A stretch of DNA of 64,000 nucleotides. Source: Musa acuminata AAA Group (lineage: Eukaryota; Streptophyta; Magnoliopsida; Zingiberales; Musaceae). Shown here one piece after another: positions 10,805 to 23,810 of the stretch; the first letter of the stretch is position 1; each line of letters starts with the position of its first letter. The translations under genes were made by a program, and so were the position numbers. The notes below the pieces were generated by a model that worked only from the letters and a program-made list of their open reading frames with translations, had not been told where the DNA came from and did no database searches. Where the stretch lies: assembly GCF_036884655.1 (NCBI RefSeq), contig NC_088356.1, forward strand, positions 17,142,501-17,206,500, read 5' to 3'.

Positions 10805-11819
10805 CACCTTAATATGTCTGCATGTATTGTAATATAGGAATAAATATGAATTATCTAGAATGATACAGTAGCAAAAATATTTACATAAGTAAGATCATAA
10901 GATCAACGATGACAATTTGATGGTGTATGGCCCAAACCATCACCGATTGGGTTTAGACATTTTTAATTGGAGACTAAAATGAATTCAAATTTTTAAGTAT
11001 AATTTTCTAAAACCGAATCGAGTCAAAGCGAAATAATATCACATATTCCACCTCATCCGATCCTTATCCAACGCGTCCATCCAAAATTATCCTCGGTAAT
11101 TTTATATAAATTTTTTTTTATCATATATTGTAAATATAAGTAAAGTATACGTCAATGATATTACAATAAACTTACATCATTTAATCATGTTGGGACGAGA
11201 TAGGAAAAATCAATGAGATATGAAGATTTTTACTCACTTCGAGAGTTGTCCTAATTAACCAAAGCTGAAAAATAGTCTCCCTCCTACCCGTTATCATACA
11301 TAAAGATCTTTAATTAAGAGCAATAACTGTAATTATATAAAAATAATCAAAACCTATTTACAATTATTTGAGAAAGAGAAAAGTTCTCACTCCCAATCCA
11401 TACCAGTGAACTGAAAATGGATATGATCATATTCCATATATTTGAATAAAATATTATCATAGGAGGGTAAATCTAATTTGTGAGTGATATAAACTTTCCT
11501 TTTTGAGGAGTATGAAAATCAAAATATTACAAGTGCTAATCATTAGAAATAATTTTTTGAAAAATAATATGTGAAGTTGTAAGTCCCGTACATTTTGTAA
11601 GTCATTTTGAAAAAAACAATGACTTATTAATAAAAAAAAATATTTTTATTTTTTTAAAAATCTTGAATCACTAAGTCAATATGGACATGGAGATGATCCA
11701 AATATATGGATATATAATATTCTAATATGAACAAGCTTAAATGCACAAAATTGGTTCAACCAATTCATAAACTCATTTGATAATGAATAAAATTATGAAA
11801 AAAAAAGGACAATTGCCCT
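10805..11819. other. AT-rich intergenic DNA
   Basis: No gene, element terminus or repeat was recognised. Poly-A/T runs are common, for example 11628-11657. Confidence 0.5.
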
Positions 11820-13349
11820 AGAAAATTCAATAAGGTAATTCTGATTGCTTTAGCTATGGTAAACTCTTATTATAGCTCATTAAAGACCCCGTTAGGTTAT
11901 TCTAATGCATTTTTGGCCTATAAAGATAGCATTTCATTCCCCTTTCATCTTCATTCCACTTGACTGAGAACTATAGGGTGAGTAGGGCTAGTAAACCTTG
12001 AATTGAGAATGAATAAGCTGCTGACCCCTTAATAAGAGTACTTTGCTTCTTGCCCTTGCTTGTTCAAACACCAAAGCTAACTTTGGCTTCTCTTTTGAAA
12101 CTCAACTCACTAAAGTGCAATAACTTTTTGAACTCAACTCACTAACGCACCCACTCAAGTAAGCTTGTTTGCTTGCTATTTAGCTATCTTTTTCTCCACA
12201 CTAAGGTAAAACTCTTTTTTAGACTATAAATAACATTAGTGCCCCGAGTAAGCATTAGCACTTTGGTTTGCTTGTTCACATATGATAAAAAAAAACTAAC
12301 AAAACACTTAAACACTAAGGTCAATACTGAATTTTATCTCTCTTACGTAAAATAGAAAATAGTAGACTTACTCTGAAACTCGAATAAGCGTTAGCATCCT
12401 GTAGTAGAGTTTCATTATTAGTTTGACCTTTGTGCGCTTGCTTGTTCACATATGATAAAAAAAAAACTAACAAAACACTTAAACTCATTTATTAAATCCA
12501 ACATGGTTAATATAGAATCAAGAGTAAAAACACTATTATTACTTGAGCAAAACTCACAACACTAGGCTTCGAAACTCATGTTAGCACTAAGGAAACAAGA
12601 AAAGAATTAAGCTAGCCTACTAATATAGAAGAAATTGAATAAGTTCAGTATAGGAGTGTTGTCTATAATATCAAATCTTTTCAAATGCTCAATTAATGGT
12701 TAAGGAAAGAATCAAGTATCGGCTTTAAAGTGCAGTGTACTGAATATGATGAGTCTCTATGGCTTACTCTTAGAGCTCGCAGGTTGGATGGAGTATGCAC
12801 TCCCTTACTATTTTTTCAATTGCAAACTCCTCTCTGCCTTATTTTGGGAACATCTTTCTCTTTTTCCATACGACCAAAGGTTACTTCATCAGACACTGCA
12901 CTAGCTCCGAAAACTCCAAAAGCAGTAGCACAACTAATATAAAAAATAATCAAAGAATCTCACTCGCAAATATAATTTATCAAAGAATCGCAGTCACATC
13001 AAAGAATATCACTCTTATAAGTGTGTAACCGGAGTATTTTACCACTTATTTGCCCCGTTGCTTTTTCTTGTTGCACTACTCCAAAACTCTGGCCTGATAT
13101 ACTTTCAATATTCTCTCTCCTATAATATAATATATTAATCTTACTTCAATTTTGCTCTGTCTAAAAATACTGCCAGCTTACTCCTTATTCCTTACTCCAA
13201 TAAGTGTTAGCATGTTGTTTGTTTATTCTAAACCTAAAAAGACCTCTGCTTTGTCAAGCATCTGAACTATAAGGCATTGCTGTTCTTCAAAGATGCTTTA
13301 GTTTACTGATCAATTTTGACTCAACATTTTGGATGCTAAATTTTGAAGG
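11820..13349. repeat. Unclassified word-repeat tract, left part
   Basis: Short phrases recur without fixed period: GCTTGTTC, AACTCACTAACG, AATAAGCGTTAGCA and TAATATAGAAGAAA. A 43-bp phrase containing CACATATGATAAAA occurs at about 12268 and 12438. The phrase at about 11989-12015 (GTAAACCTTGAATTGAG) recurs almost unchanged at about 30126. No ORF of known family or LTR ends are visible. This looks like the first third of an older repeat now split by insertions at 13355 and 26513. Confidence 0.5.
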
Positions 13350-13354
13350 CTTCT

Positions 13355-13658
13355 TGTTAGCATAAAATATGTAATCATGCTATTTGTAAAAAAAAATTTA
13401 TGTCAAGATTAAAATCAAATAAAATTAGATCTAACAATATATTACGATGCGTACCTTTCATTGTTATTCATAAGAATAAACCTTATCTAATATATAAGTG
13501 TTTCCATCGTCAGATCTGAGATATCAATATGCAAAGATAACTACATCTTTCTTATCTCTTCCTATCCTTTCATAGGACCACCTATATTGATGGATTATGG
13601 GATTAGGGGAGAGGGAGATTGAGAGAAAAACCTTAATCTCTCAACTACATTGAGATAC
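13355..13658 (-). repeat. Copia 3' LTR, distal segment
   Basis: It matches 25574-25875 from TGTTAGCATAAAAT up to CATTGAGATAC. At that point the Reina-like element is inserted, and the final GATAC is one copy of its target duplication. Confidence 0.92.
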
Positions 13659-14043
13659 TGGTAGAACCATTGCAGATTCTAAACTTGGGGTTGATCTCTT
13701 TAGGGGATCGGTCTCCTTGGAACTCTATAGGGGTTCCTCCCTCCAAGTTGCTACTCAAAGGCTGCAGAAAAGATTCATCTATTGCTTATGAAAAGAGAAG
13801 GAATACATGACTATTTATAGGGCTTCTAAACCCTAACTCCTAATAGGACTCCTACTTAAGACTCTTACTTCTAACCAACTCCTAATAAGACTCCTACTCA
13901 AGACTCCTATTCCCTTACAACTCCTAATTATTCTCTAAGAAAAAACCTCCTACATGAATGTTCCTCTTCATTAGGACTCTCCTAGCTAGAGTCCTAACAG
14001 AATGTCCCTCTCAATTAGGACTCTCCTAGCTAGAGTCCTAACA
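13659..14043 (-). repeat. Reina-like 3' LTR (385 bp)
   Basis: On the plus strand it runs from TGGTAGAACC to GAGTCCTAACA. The TATA box on the minus strand is at 13811-13820 (CTATAAATAG). A CTCTCCTAGCTAGAGTCCTA phrase is repeated twice near the end. Confidence 0.95.
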
Positions 14044-14110
14044 AACCCGCCCTCTTCAAATCAGCCTTGTCCTCAAGGCTGAGATTCCATGAACTCAGGG
14101 AACCGGGTCT

Positions 14111-15439
14111 TCAGCTCCTCATATGGTTCCCATGTGGTGTCTTCAGTGGTAGATTATTCCAATGCACTGGTACTTCAGTAGAGGGATGTCGGCGACGCAT
14201 CACGATCCTACGATCGAGGATGGCTTGTGGTTGGGCTTGAATAACTCCATCCTCAGTTGTGTTGGGCAGTTGGATATGGGGTGACTCGTGTTCTCCCAAC
14301 TTGGGCTTTAGGCATGATACGTGGAAGACAAGGTGAATTTTGGCATCCTCAGGTAATTTAAGTCTGTACGCCACAGCTCCAATACGCTTTGTGATTTGAT
14401 AGGGCCCATAAAAATGTGGGGATAGCTTCATGGAGGCTCGAGTGTTGATAGAGAGTTGCTTGTATGGTTGTAGGTGAAGATAAACCCAATCTCCCACTGA
14501 AAATTCTCTTTCACTTCGTCGTGTGTCGGCTTGCTGCTTCATTCTGGCTTGAGCGATAGAGAGATTATCTTTTAACAGTTGTAAGAGTTTGTCCCTATCA
14601 ATCAATTCTTGGTCAACCTGATCTACCTTGGCCGAGCCAATTACATACTTTGGAATCACAGGGGCTGGTCGACCATACAATGCTTCATAAGGGGCACATT
14701 TTGTAGATGAATGATATGTAGTATTATACCACCATTCAGCCCAGGGAAGTCATTTCGCCCACTCTTTTGGTCGGTCGCTAGCAAAACACCGGAGGTACAT
14801 CTCTAAGCACCTATTTACCACCTCTGTTTGGCCGTCAGTTTGTTGATGATATGTTGTGCTCATCTTGAGTTTGGTGCCTTGTAACTGAAATAACTCGATC
14901 CAAAATTTACTAGTGAAGATCCTGTCACGATCACTTACGATGGACCTCGGCATCCCATGCAGTTTAACAATATTTTCTATGAAAATCTGGGCAATACTAG
15001 TAGTAGTGTAGGGATTTCTCACAGCACAAAAATGAGCATATTTCGTAAGTCGATCAACCACCATGAGAATCGTGCTTTTACCTTTGGAAGATGGCAGCCC
15101 TTCAATGAAGTCCATGGAGATGTCAGTCCACACTGAGTCTGGTATGGGCAGTGGTTATAGCTTCCCTGGATTTACCACAGTTTCACCGTTGTGCTGTTGA
15201 CATACATCACATTGTGCCACATATTCAACAATAATTTTTTTCATCCCTCTCCAATAAAAATTTTGCTTCACTCTTTTGTAGGTTCTTAGGAATCCAGAGT
15301 GCCCTACTGAAGGTATGGAGTGCATTTCATGCAAGATGATTGTGATGCAAGGGGAGTCAGGTATAAGTACAATACGACCTTTGTAGCGTAGATCCCTCGA
15401 ATCCCAAGTGTAGTGGGCTATTGCACTTGGATCCTCCAA
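14111..15439 (-). pseudogene. Reina-like integrase and chromodomain (broken)
   Basis: The integrase joins cDNA to host DNA. On the minus strand the zinc-binding part (HEMHSIPSVGH ... CDVC) is at 15155-15439. The catalytic core is at 14750-15133 with the three acidic sites in [17 protein letters not shown] and [10 protein letters not shown]. The C-terminal part follows at 14111-14680, ending in a chromodomain (ILDRR ... PVHWNNLP). In-frame stops separate these three pieces, which otherwise share one frame. A frameshift near 14141-14150 moves the rest of the chromodomain (TTWEPYEEL) into another frame. In this clade the chromodomain is thought to steer integration to marked chromatin. Confidence 0.88.
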
Positions 15440-15538
15440 TTTTTTTATGATGTTGCTAATCTCTGGATCCTTCTTTCATTCTTCCCTAATGTCCTCGAGG
15501 AGACCGGTGGTAGGAAGGGAGATGGCTGAAACCTTAGC

Positions 15539-16246
15539 TTATTCAGGTAGTCGTGAGAGTACATCTACAACAACGTTTTCTTTCCCTTTTTTGTAAATAA
15601 TTTCATAATCAAATCCAAGAAGTTTGGTTACCCATTTTTGCTGCTCAGGGGATGATATCTTTTGCTCCAAAAAGTACTTGAGGCTTTTATGGTCAGTTTT
15701 AATTTTAAATCGCCGGTCGATCAGGTAGGGTCTCCACCTCGTTACTGCATGTATAATGGCAAGCATCTCCTTATCATATACTGACATGTTTTGATGGGAG
15801 GGAGATAATGCCTTGCTAGTGTATGCGAGTGGTCGACCATTTTGCATAAGAACGGCTCCAATTCTGACTCCAGATGCATCGGCCTCAATGATGAAGGGTC
15901 TATTGAAATCTGGTAGCGCAAGCACCAGCATCGTTTTCATGGCTGCTTTAAGTTTGTCGAAGGCAGCAAAGGCTTTGTCCGACCATTGGAAAGCATCTTT
16001 TTTCAGTAAAGAAATGAGTGGTGCACTGATCTTCCTATAGTCCTTAACAAATTTTTGGTAGTAGCCCGTTAGTCCAAGGAACCCCCACAGTAATTTCACG
16101 TTTGTAGGTTTCGGCCAGCCTTGCATTGCCTCAATTTTTGTTGGGTCTACCGCCACTCCTTCTTCTGATATTATATGCCAAAGGTACTCTACTTTTTGCT
16201 GGAGAAAGTTGCACTTTGTTTGCTTAAAAAAAGAGTATTCTCCCAA
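15539..16246 (-). pseudogene. Reina-like RNase H segment
   Basis: This is the end of the RT thumb (QQKVEYLWHIISEEGVAVD) followed by RNase H, with ADASG, the conserved YDKEMLAI and TDHKSL motifs and ENVVVDVLSR near the end. It lies one frame away from the RT segment, so a frameshift falls at about 16190-16246. Gly has become Trp in the usual YLGHIIS. Confidence 0.88.
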
Positions 16247-17193
16247 AGGATCGTCAAAACAATCCGTAAATGCTGAAAGTGAGTCTCAAGAGAAGGGCTG
16301 TAAATGAGAATATCATCGAAAAATACCAGCATAAATTTACGAAGAAAGCTCCGAAATATATCATTCATGAGACTTTGAAAGGTTGAAGGAGCATTAGTGA
16401 GTCCAAAAGGCATTACCAAGAATTCATAATGGCCATCATGCGTGCGAAATGCAGTTTTTGGAATGTCATCGTCACATACCCGAATTTGGTGGTAACCGGA
16501 TCGGAGGTCCAACTTCGTGAAGACTCGAGCTCCTTTCAATTCATCAAGAAGTTCATCCACCACTGGTATTGGGTACTTGTCCTTGACGGTGATGTCATTT
16601 AAAGCTCGGTAGTTGATGCACATCCGCCAAGTTTCATCCTTCTTGCGTACAAGTAGCACTGGTGAGGAATAGGGGCTGCAACTTGGCCGAATCACCCCTG
16701 TTTCAAGCATCTCCTTTACGATCTTTTCAATTTCATCTTTCTGGAGGTGAGGATATCGGTACGGTCGAGTGTTCACTGGTGGCTTGCCTGGAAGGATTGG
16801 AATTCGGTGATCATGTTGCCGAGAAGGAGGAAGACCGCGCGGTTCAGCAAATATGTCGGCAAATTCAGTAAGCAATTGGGCAAGAATTTGATCTTCAATT
16901 TCTATTTTCTTCTCTTTTTGTTGTGGCTGGAGATGCATCAAAAAGCCACCATTTACCTTGTGCAAAACTTTCTCCATTCGTTGGGTCGAAACAGTGGTAA
17001 CGTTGCCTCCGCGCTTCCCGCGTAGGATGATCTGTTTGCCCTTACAATAGAATTTCATAATTAATTTAGAAAAGTTCCAAGAGACATCACCTAGTGTAGT
17101 CAGCCATTCTATACCAAGCACTGCCTCATAGTCATCGATTGGTAGGAGGAAGAAATCGGTGATAATTTCTTGGTCTTGTAGTAATAGTTTCAC
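16189..17193 (-). pseudogene. Reina-like protease end and reverse transcriptase
   Basis: After a protease tail (YEAVLGIEWL), the RT follows with [42 protein letters not shown] and the catalytic FFDDIL near 16306-16323. These are the standard Ty3-gypsy RT blocks, all present. The segment is open for 334 codons but its start is only the first Met after an upstream stop, not a real initiation site. It is in the same frame as gag. Confidence 0.92.
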
Positions 17194-18447
17194 CTACGGG
17201 CATCTTTGGTTGCACTTTAGGATTCTACCGTCGGCAACCTTTACATCGAACTTGCTGCAACCTTCAATATGCAGTGTCATCCAAGTAGCAACCTTACTAT
17301 TCAGTTAGTTATTAGAGCTACCCATGTCGATGAGAACAATGATCGGCTATTGTTTGAGAAGGCCTCCAACTTTCATCGTTTGCGGATTTGAGTAGCCGGC
17401 TAGTGCGTGTACCGTAATGTCGGTCGGTTGTGGCTCTTCTTCCATATCTTCTTCTTCATGTTCAAAGCTCTCTTCTAGATGTTCAATGACCTCTTCTTCT
17501 ACTGGTTCAATCATAAGAAGTCTACCTTTTTTACAGCGATGCTCGCGGCTCCATGGCTCGTCGCAATGCCAACATAACCCCTTCGCAGATCGCTCCCGAA
17601 GTTCTTCTCTTGTTAACCTTTTCGGTGCAGGGACTCGGTTGATAGTAGGGGGGGTTGAGGGCTTTAGTATTGTAGGTCATGGAGTGATCCTAGTCCTCCG
17701 GGCTTCATGGTTCAATCGCTCCTCTTGAAGTCGTGCGAAAGAGATGGTTGCCATAAGCATGTATGGTTATCGCGCCTTAACTTCTCCCCGGATCTCCAGC
17801 TTTAAGCCCTCAATAAAGGTCCCCAATAGTTATTTTTCAGACCAATCATGAGTTTGATTAGATAACCTTTCAAACCTGGTTTGATACTCCTGAATGGTGG
17901 AGGTTTGTCGGATCTTTGCTAGTTGTCCGTCAACGTTCTCGTAATAAGTTGGTCCGAAGCGGATCAGTAGTCCTTCTTTGAATTGTCACCATGAAAGGAC
18001 TCCATAAGTGTGTTCAAACCAGTGAAACCATTGTATGGCATCCCCTTCAAGATGTATAGCTATAATTTCCACCATGGATGCATCCGCAGTTTTATGGTAC
18101 CGAAAATATCGCTCTGCGCGCGAGATCCAACCAATTGGGTCTCCTTCTTCCAATCTAGGGAAGTCCACTCTCATGCACGAATAGTTGGGGTCAGTCATAG
18201 AGCCTCCCCTCTCTTAGAAGTCATCTCTTTGGGTATGATGTGATTGGTTAGAGCTCTCTCCTTGATGTGATTTCTTCGGGCTTGGTGGTCGGCCCAAACT
18301 GAATTCGGTAAGGAGAGTCCGAATCTTATCCTCCATTCGTGCCTCAAAGGCTTCAAATTTAGCATTGATTGCCTCCTCAGATGCCATAGTATATGACTCC
18401 AAATCTGTGATGTTAAGATCTCTCGTTTGTTGACGGGTTAAAGGCAT
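17194..18447 (-). pseudogene. Reina-like gag and protease active-site region
   Basis: The ATG at 18445-18447 starts MPLTRQQTRDL. The capsid-like domain (FPRLEEGDPIGWISRAERYF) is at about 18000-18170. A modified zinc knuckle CWHC...HRC is at 17533-17574. The protease active-site motif reads DMGSS at 17313-17327, where D-T/S-G is normal. Several in-frame stops, for example after DDF and after GVLSW, interrupt a frame that otherwise runs on into the RT, so gag and pol were one ORF. Confidence 0.85.
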
Positions 18448-18945
18448 GTATAGGTTTGATAGAAATCAGTGAAAGTTTGCTACAGAATTGTGTTGTCTTG
18501 TAAGAGCAGAATTATCGTCGAAGAAACAGCGGTTTCTCAACGAAATCTCCACAAAAAATTTGAGAGATTTGAGGAGGGAATTGATAGTAATATCTTAGTT
18601 TATATGACAGAGAAAATATAGTATCAAGATCAAACAAACAGTGCTATGCGGTTGAAATTCTGCAATGTATCTTTCGTTGTAGAGATGAAAACTTTATGAC
18701 GAAAAGTTTATGCAGCAATATAGGAACAATTTTTTTTTTTTTTGTATTTTCGGATAGGGATAACTAAATTGTAGCAGTAGTAAGGTAGGAAACCAGAACC
18801 TGTTGCAATTCACAGGATGATCCGTGGTGGTGGAGATGATGGCAGAATTTGGCGATGATCTTTTAAGCAATTGTGGGAATTACTTTGGACAGTTATGGAG
18901 GGTTGATGGATGGCAGTAGAAGGGCAGCGAGATGCCAAGAACATT

Positions 18946-18957
18946 GCTCTAATACCA
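18946..18957 (-). other. Reina-like primer-binding site
   Basis: The minus strand reads TGGTATTAGAGC two bases after the 5' LTR. This is one mismatch from the initiator tRNA-Met complement. Confidence 0.88.
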
Positions 18958-18959
18958 GG

Positions 18960-19344
18960 TGGTAGAACCCTTGCAGATTCTAAACTTAGGGTTGATCTCT
19001 TTAGGGGATCGGCCTCCTTGGAACTCTATAGGGGTTCCTCCCTCCAAGTTGCTGCTCAAAGGCTGCAGAAAAGATTCATTTATTGCTTATGAAAAGAGAA
19101 GGAATACATGGCTATTTATAGGGCTTCTAAACCCTAACTCCTAATAGGACTCCTACTTAAGACTCTTATTTCTAACCAACTCCTAATAGGACTCCTACTC
19201 AAGACTCTTATTCCCTTATAACTCCTAATTATTCTCTAAGAAAAAACCTCCTACATGAATGTCCCTCTCAATTAGGATTCTCCTAGCTAGAGTCCTAATA
19301 GAATGTCCTTCTCAATTAGGACTCTCCTAGCTAGAGTCCTAACA
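18960..19344 (-). repeat. Reina-like 5' LTR (385 bp)
   Basis: Same length as the copy at 13659-14043, with 16 differences counted by eye. The TATA box on the minus strand is at about 19112-19121. Confidence 0.95.
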
Positions 19345-19638
19345 GATACACTAGGATCACCCCCTTTTTAGCCTCTAGTGGATTAAGGAGATTGAGAGAA
19401 AAACTTTAATCTCTCAATTGCTAAGATGCTAAACTTTAACCCCCTAAAGGTCTTGTCTATTTATAGGCGAGAGCAGAGGGTCTAGGATAAGTTATTAGGA
19501 GAGTTCCTTCCATCAAGGTTATCTCCTAAGAAATCCTATTTTAACTAAACTTCTTTTCTATTAGCCAATAACCATAATCAGAATTCAATCATATTTATAA
19601 TATATCTTACCTAATTAAATGGGTCACATAATCTAACA
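19345..19638 (-). repeat. Copia 3' LTR, proximal segment
   Basis: It continues the LTR interrupted at 13658: it begins with the second GATAC and matches 25871-26170 to its end at CTAACA. The minus-strand TATA box (CTATAAATAG-like) is at 19457-19466. The PPT complement TTCTCCCAACCC follows at 19639. Confidence 0.92.
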
Positions 19639-19652
19639 TTCTCCCAACCCAA
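19639..19652 (-). other. Copia polypurine tract
   Basis: The minus strand reads TTGGGTTGGGAGAA directly before TGTTAGATT, the start of the 3' LTR. Position and purine content fit the plus-strand primer. Confidence 0.8.
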
Positions 19653-19979
19653 TAATTAGTAAGATACAAAAAGACTTAAAATTAAAAATAAATAAACAAA
19701 ATTTATTTTAAAATAATTTGACTCAATTGGATTCTGAAATTTTAGAAAAAACTATATACATGCGTGCGAATTTTAAAATAGGCCAATAAGTTCAATAATT
19801 ATAATAATACTACATTAAGTCTGACTAATAATATGAGTCATAGCGGTTGTATGCCATCAATGTCACACTTCCTTCTATGTACCACAATACTATTAGTCTT
19901 TCCTAATGCAGTCCAAAATGACCCTTATAATTTGTCTTGTCAAGACAATCCTGTCATCACATTCAACCATAATATGTAC

Positions 19980-22460
19980 ATACATAATTATGAACAGAAT
20001 AGCATAAACAAATAACTTTAAGTATGTAGGCAAGAATATCAATTATAGTATCCACTCAAACATGCATCACCATATCCTTTATGGGTTACTCACAAACCCA
20101 ATCATAAGAATATGTTCTTTCAAAATACTTTAGATTGTAAGTCCTAAGTGAATGGATTAGTAATCAATATAGTGTAACTCAAGTAATTAATTGACATTGG
20201 ATTTTTCTAGACTCATCTTCTCTAACCATCAAGTAATTTATACCATAATGTATATAGATACAATAGTACTTGTCATTCTTAGAGAAGAAAACTATTATAA
20301 TATCATAAAATATCTTCAACGACTTGGTAATTGAGTCTAACTACACTAAGTCCTGAGATAAAATTTTGCAATCAAAAATTTGATTAGTGGCCTTAAAACA
20401 TGCCACAAAATCAACTTCTATTATTAATAATAATAAATTACCCCTCTAATTGATATAGATATTAACTGTAATGTGGACTTCCTATTATTGAGATAATTTA
20501 TATAATCAGCATATGAAAAATATAATTATTTCAAGCTGATATAATTTCATGCATGTGAGCATATAGTCCTTTGTCCATTCTGGATATCTTATTATTTTCT
20601 TTGCAATCCTATAATGTTTTTACTTCTAGGTAACTCCAATAGATACCTTATATTTTAATTGTAAAACTAATATCTTTTATAACACAGACTTGAGCATAGA
20701 CTTCCAATTACGCATATACATAGAATATCTTTTTTATTTGATTCTTTTCAAGTTATTTTCAAGTATTTACTATTGACTAAAATTTTATTTTTATGATTTA
20801 TTGAACAAAGTTGTATATTGAATATTTTCAAGACTCGGTTGATATATCCTTTCTAAAATAACCTTCATAATCGTTGAGGTCTATCATTGAATTACTCAAT
20901 GTTAATAATATAAGATGTCTCGTTCATATCAATAATCTTAAAATTCTTAGTGATAAAATTCTTGATTTAGTTTAATAAACCAAGATCACTATTGGTAAGG
21001 TAAAATATTATCCATATATAAGATCAATAAAATAAATTTGCTCCCACTGATATAAATATTGATTAATAGTATTTACTTTAAATCTGAAAATAATGATTTC
21101 AAGAACCTTTATATATCATTATCTTGAAGCTTGTTTAAGGTCATAAATGGATTACTGAATTTGCATACCAAACTTTATATTTATTTTATTTTCTTTGTAA
21201 ATCATTTAGAGTAACCCATATAAAGCTAGATCTAAAAAATAAAATATTTTCATATCATTATGATATAACTCAAACTCATAATGAGTCACTAATGTCATGA
21301 TGATTCTTAACGAGTTCATTAAAAATCTCGTTATGGTCGATACATTCTTTATAAGTAAAAGTTTTAATCACAAGTCTGACAATTATATCATTCGACATTG
21401 TCCTTTCAGTCATATTTATATAATAGACTTTTTTTTAATAATTATTAGATAATTCGATAAATTTATCAACACCATTCTGGTTATTAATTTTAACTCTTCT
21501 TTTATTGCATCATATTACTTTTTAGAATCATTAATTTTCATGACATCTGAAAATAATAAGGGATCCATTCTTATATCATAATATAATTTTTGTAGATATG
21601 CCATATAATAACCATAAATGATAGGATTTCTTTCCCTTCGAGATATTTTCAAGGTTATCAATTATCGTTGTTCTACAAGACGATTAACAATGATATCAAT
21701 ATAATGTGGGAGTTTAGTAATGTTATTTTGTTATTCACTTTCATCAAATCATTTAATGATTTAAGTAATAACAATCTCTTGAATAATAAAGAAGTATTAA
21801 CTTGTATCTCCTCTATATCAAAATTGAATTTCGAGATTTTCACTCCCACTGATTTGTTATTTTATAGGAATCTTATGTTACCAGATTTAATTGTCCTCGT
21901 ACTATGATTATTGCAATAAGATATGTACCCCTTTAAATTTTTCTGAATAGATAATAAAATATTTAGAAATAATTATTAAATCTAATTTTCTTTTATGTGA
22001 GTGGAAGATCCTTATCTCTACAAGATAATCTCAAATATGTAAATATCTTAAGTTCAGTTTCCTATCATTTCATAATTTAAAAGAAGTCATATAATTTACT
22101 TACAAGGAACACCATTCAAGATATACATAATTGTCCTTGGAGCTTCTTCTCACATTAATTTGGGTACAAAAGAATAATCTATCATGCTCTTAATCATATC
22201 TATAAGGTACGATAATATCTTTCAGCAATCATATTCTGCTATAACACATCTGGTAAATCATATACATTATTTTTTCAAGAATCTAGCAAAAGAATTAGAA
22301 TTATAATTGGGTTCATCACAAATACCATAAAATTTATCACAAATACCATAAAATTCATCACCTTTGTTAGATATGATGATCTTGACTTTTCTATCTAATT
22401 GTCTATCGACTTCATTTATGTACACTTCAAAAGTGTAAACAGTCATAGACTTTATATAAA
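19980..22460 (-). pseudogene. Remnant copia pol (integrase to RNase H)
   Basis: Minus-strand translation gives scattered Ty1-copia matches between many stops. An integrase-core stretch at about 22130-22450 reads VDRQLDRKVKI, EFYGICDE, FARFLKK and later MYILN. A YPEWTKDYMLT stretch lies near 20560-20590. An RNase H tail lies near 20080-20170. Within the integrase part a short phrase (CACAAATACCATAAAATT) is duplicated at about 22317 and 22338. No frame longer than 80 codons survives. Clade cannot be set safely. Confidence 0.65.
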
Positions 22461-23810
22461 TTAGATATATATAATCATATCTCTACAGGTTATTTATATG
22501 GTGATAAAATGTCTCTCTTTAATAAGACGAAAGTATAGAGTGATAAACATAACCTCAAGGTGTTTATAAAATTATATTTTATTTTAATATTTAATTGTAG
22601 AATCATTGTAAACTTAAGATTCATATTAATTCTATATAGACTATTATATAGAATTCAAAGGTTAATTTTATTGAATCACTATAAGTTTACAACCACCAAA
22701 AGAGAAATAATACTCTAATAATTCTAGGTAAAAAACCAAAATTCCTAGAATTATAAGAACATAATATGAATCCTCAAGATCTATCAATTGAATCATCTTT
22801 AGATGTAGGCGATAAATACAAACTAATATCGCTTTCACTTTAAGATGATTCCCTATAATAATGAATATTTCATTCTCTTTTGGTTTTATCCCCCTTCATT
22901 TTTTTTCTTTATAAATATCTATTATTGGTAACATATGATGAAGCATCAAATTAATCCATCAATAATATCTATAATATTTGATTTGAACCATATAAAGGTT
23001 ATATTTATACCTTTTAATTTCAAATCAAATCTTATAGTCCTTTCTTTGTTACAGAAGTAACACTTTATTATGAGGATATTCTTTTATGAGTTTATATAGT
23101 AATTATAAACTCAGATGACTTATGCTTTATCCTTATTTTAGTATTACCTACTCCCTTACTCAAAATATTATGAGTCTTGAGCTTACAGCTTTATCATTTA
23201 TTTTGAGGATATAATCTTAAATTCCTCAAATACTATCATATTAAGGTGTCAACTAATGACTTATCAGAAAATTTAAATTGATCCTTAGATATTCTCATGC
23301 ACTAGTTGTAAACTATTCTGAAGTCAAAATATCATAAAATTGAGTCTTTCATACCTTTCTTGATCAGTCACCTCAATTATTTATTTCACAGAACTTTCAA
23401 TAATTAAGTTTATGTTCTGTTCAATTAATCTGATCAAGGTCTCACTCACTCAATACAACTTGTATATGCTCAAGTCATTTATTTCAGAAAGTATATGGAG
23501 ATTTACAAAAATACAATAAAGGAACTACCACTATAATAATATAACATTATTGCTTTGAGTTTTCAAAATATGATAAACTATTGATATCATCTATATTTTA
23601 CCTTTGGGTGAAATATTGACATATCTAGTGTTCACTCAAGATCACCTATGGAGAAATGATACCATCCTTGTAGAATAGTGTTGTTGCTTTTGGGTATACG
23701 ACCCTAAACTACAAGGATATCCAAAACAGTATCATCCTACCCCATCAAATAATTATTTGAAATAGATTCTCCTTTGAGATTATCTAAATCTCATAATTAT
23801 ATGTGATATC

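Larger units (their letters stand above)
13659..19344 (-). mobile_element. Reina-like Ty3-gypsy chromovirus, 5686 bp
   Basis: The target duplication GATAC is perfect (13654-13658 and 19345-19349). Both LTRs are 385 bp with TG...CA ends, differing at 16 positions (about 4%), nearly all transitions. The PBS is at 18946-18957 on the minus strand and the PPT at 14044-14055. Domain order is gag, protease, reverse transcriptase, RNase H, integrase and a C-terminal chromodomain, as in chromoviruses. Short LTRs and overall size suit the Reina clade. Stops and at least two frameshifts make it non-functional. It sits inside the 3' LTR of the copia element. Confidence 0.93.

Noticed and set aside
13835..13850. 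AAACCCTAA word as telomere-like sequence (also near 19130)
   Set aside because: There is a single occurrence in each Reina-like LTR and no tandem array.
14111..18447. Possible integrated plant pararetrovirus (badnavirus type)
   Set aside because: Integrase, chromodomain, LTRs, PBS and target duplication identify a Ty3-gypsy retrotransposon. No movement-protein or coat-protein region was seen anywhere in the window.
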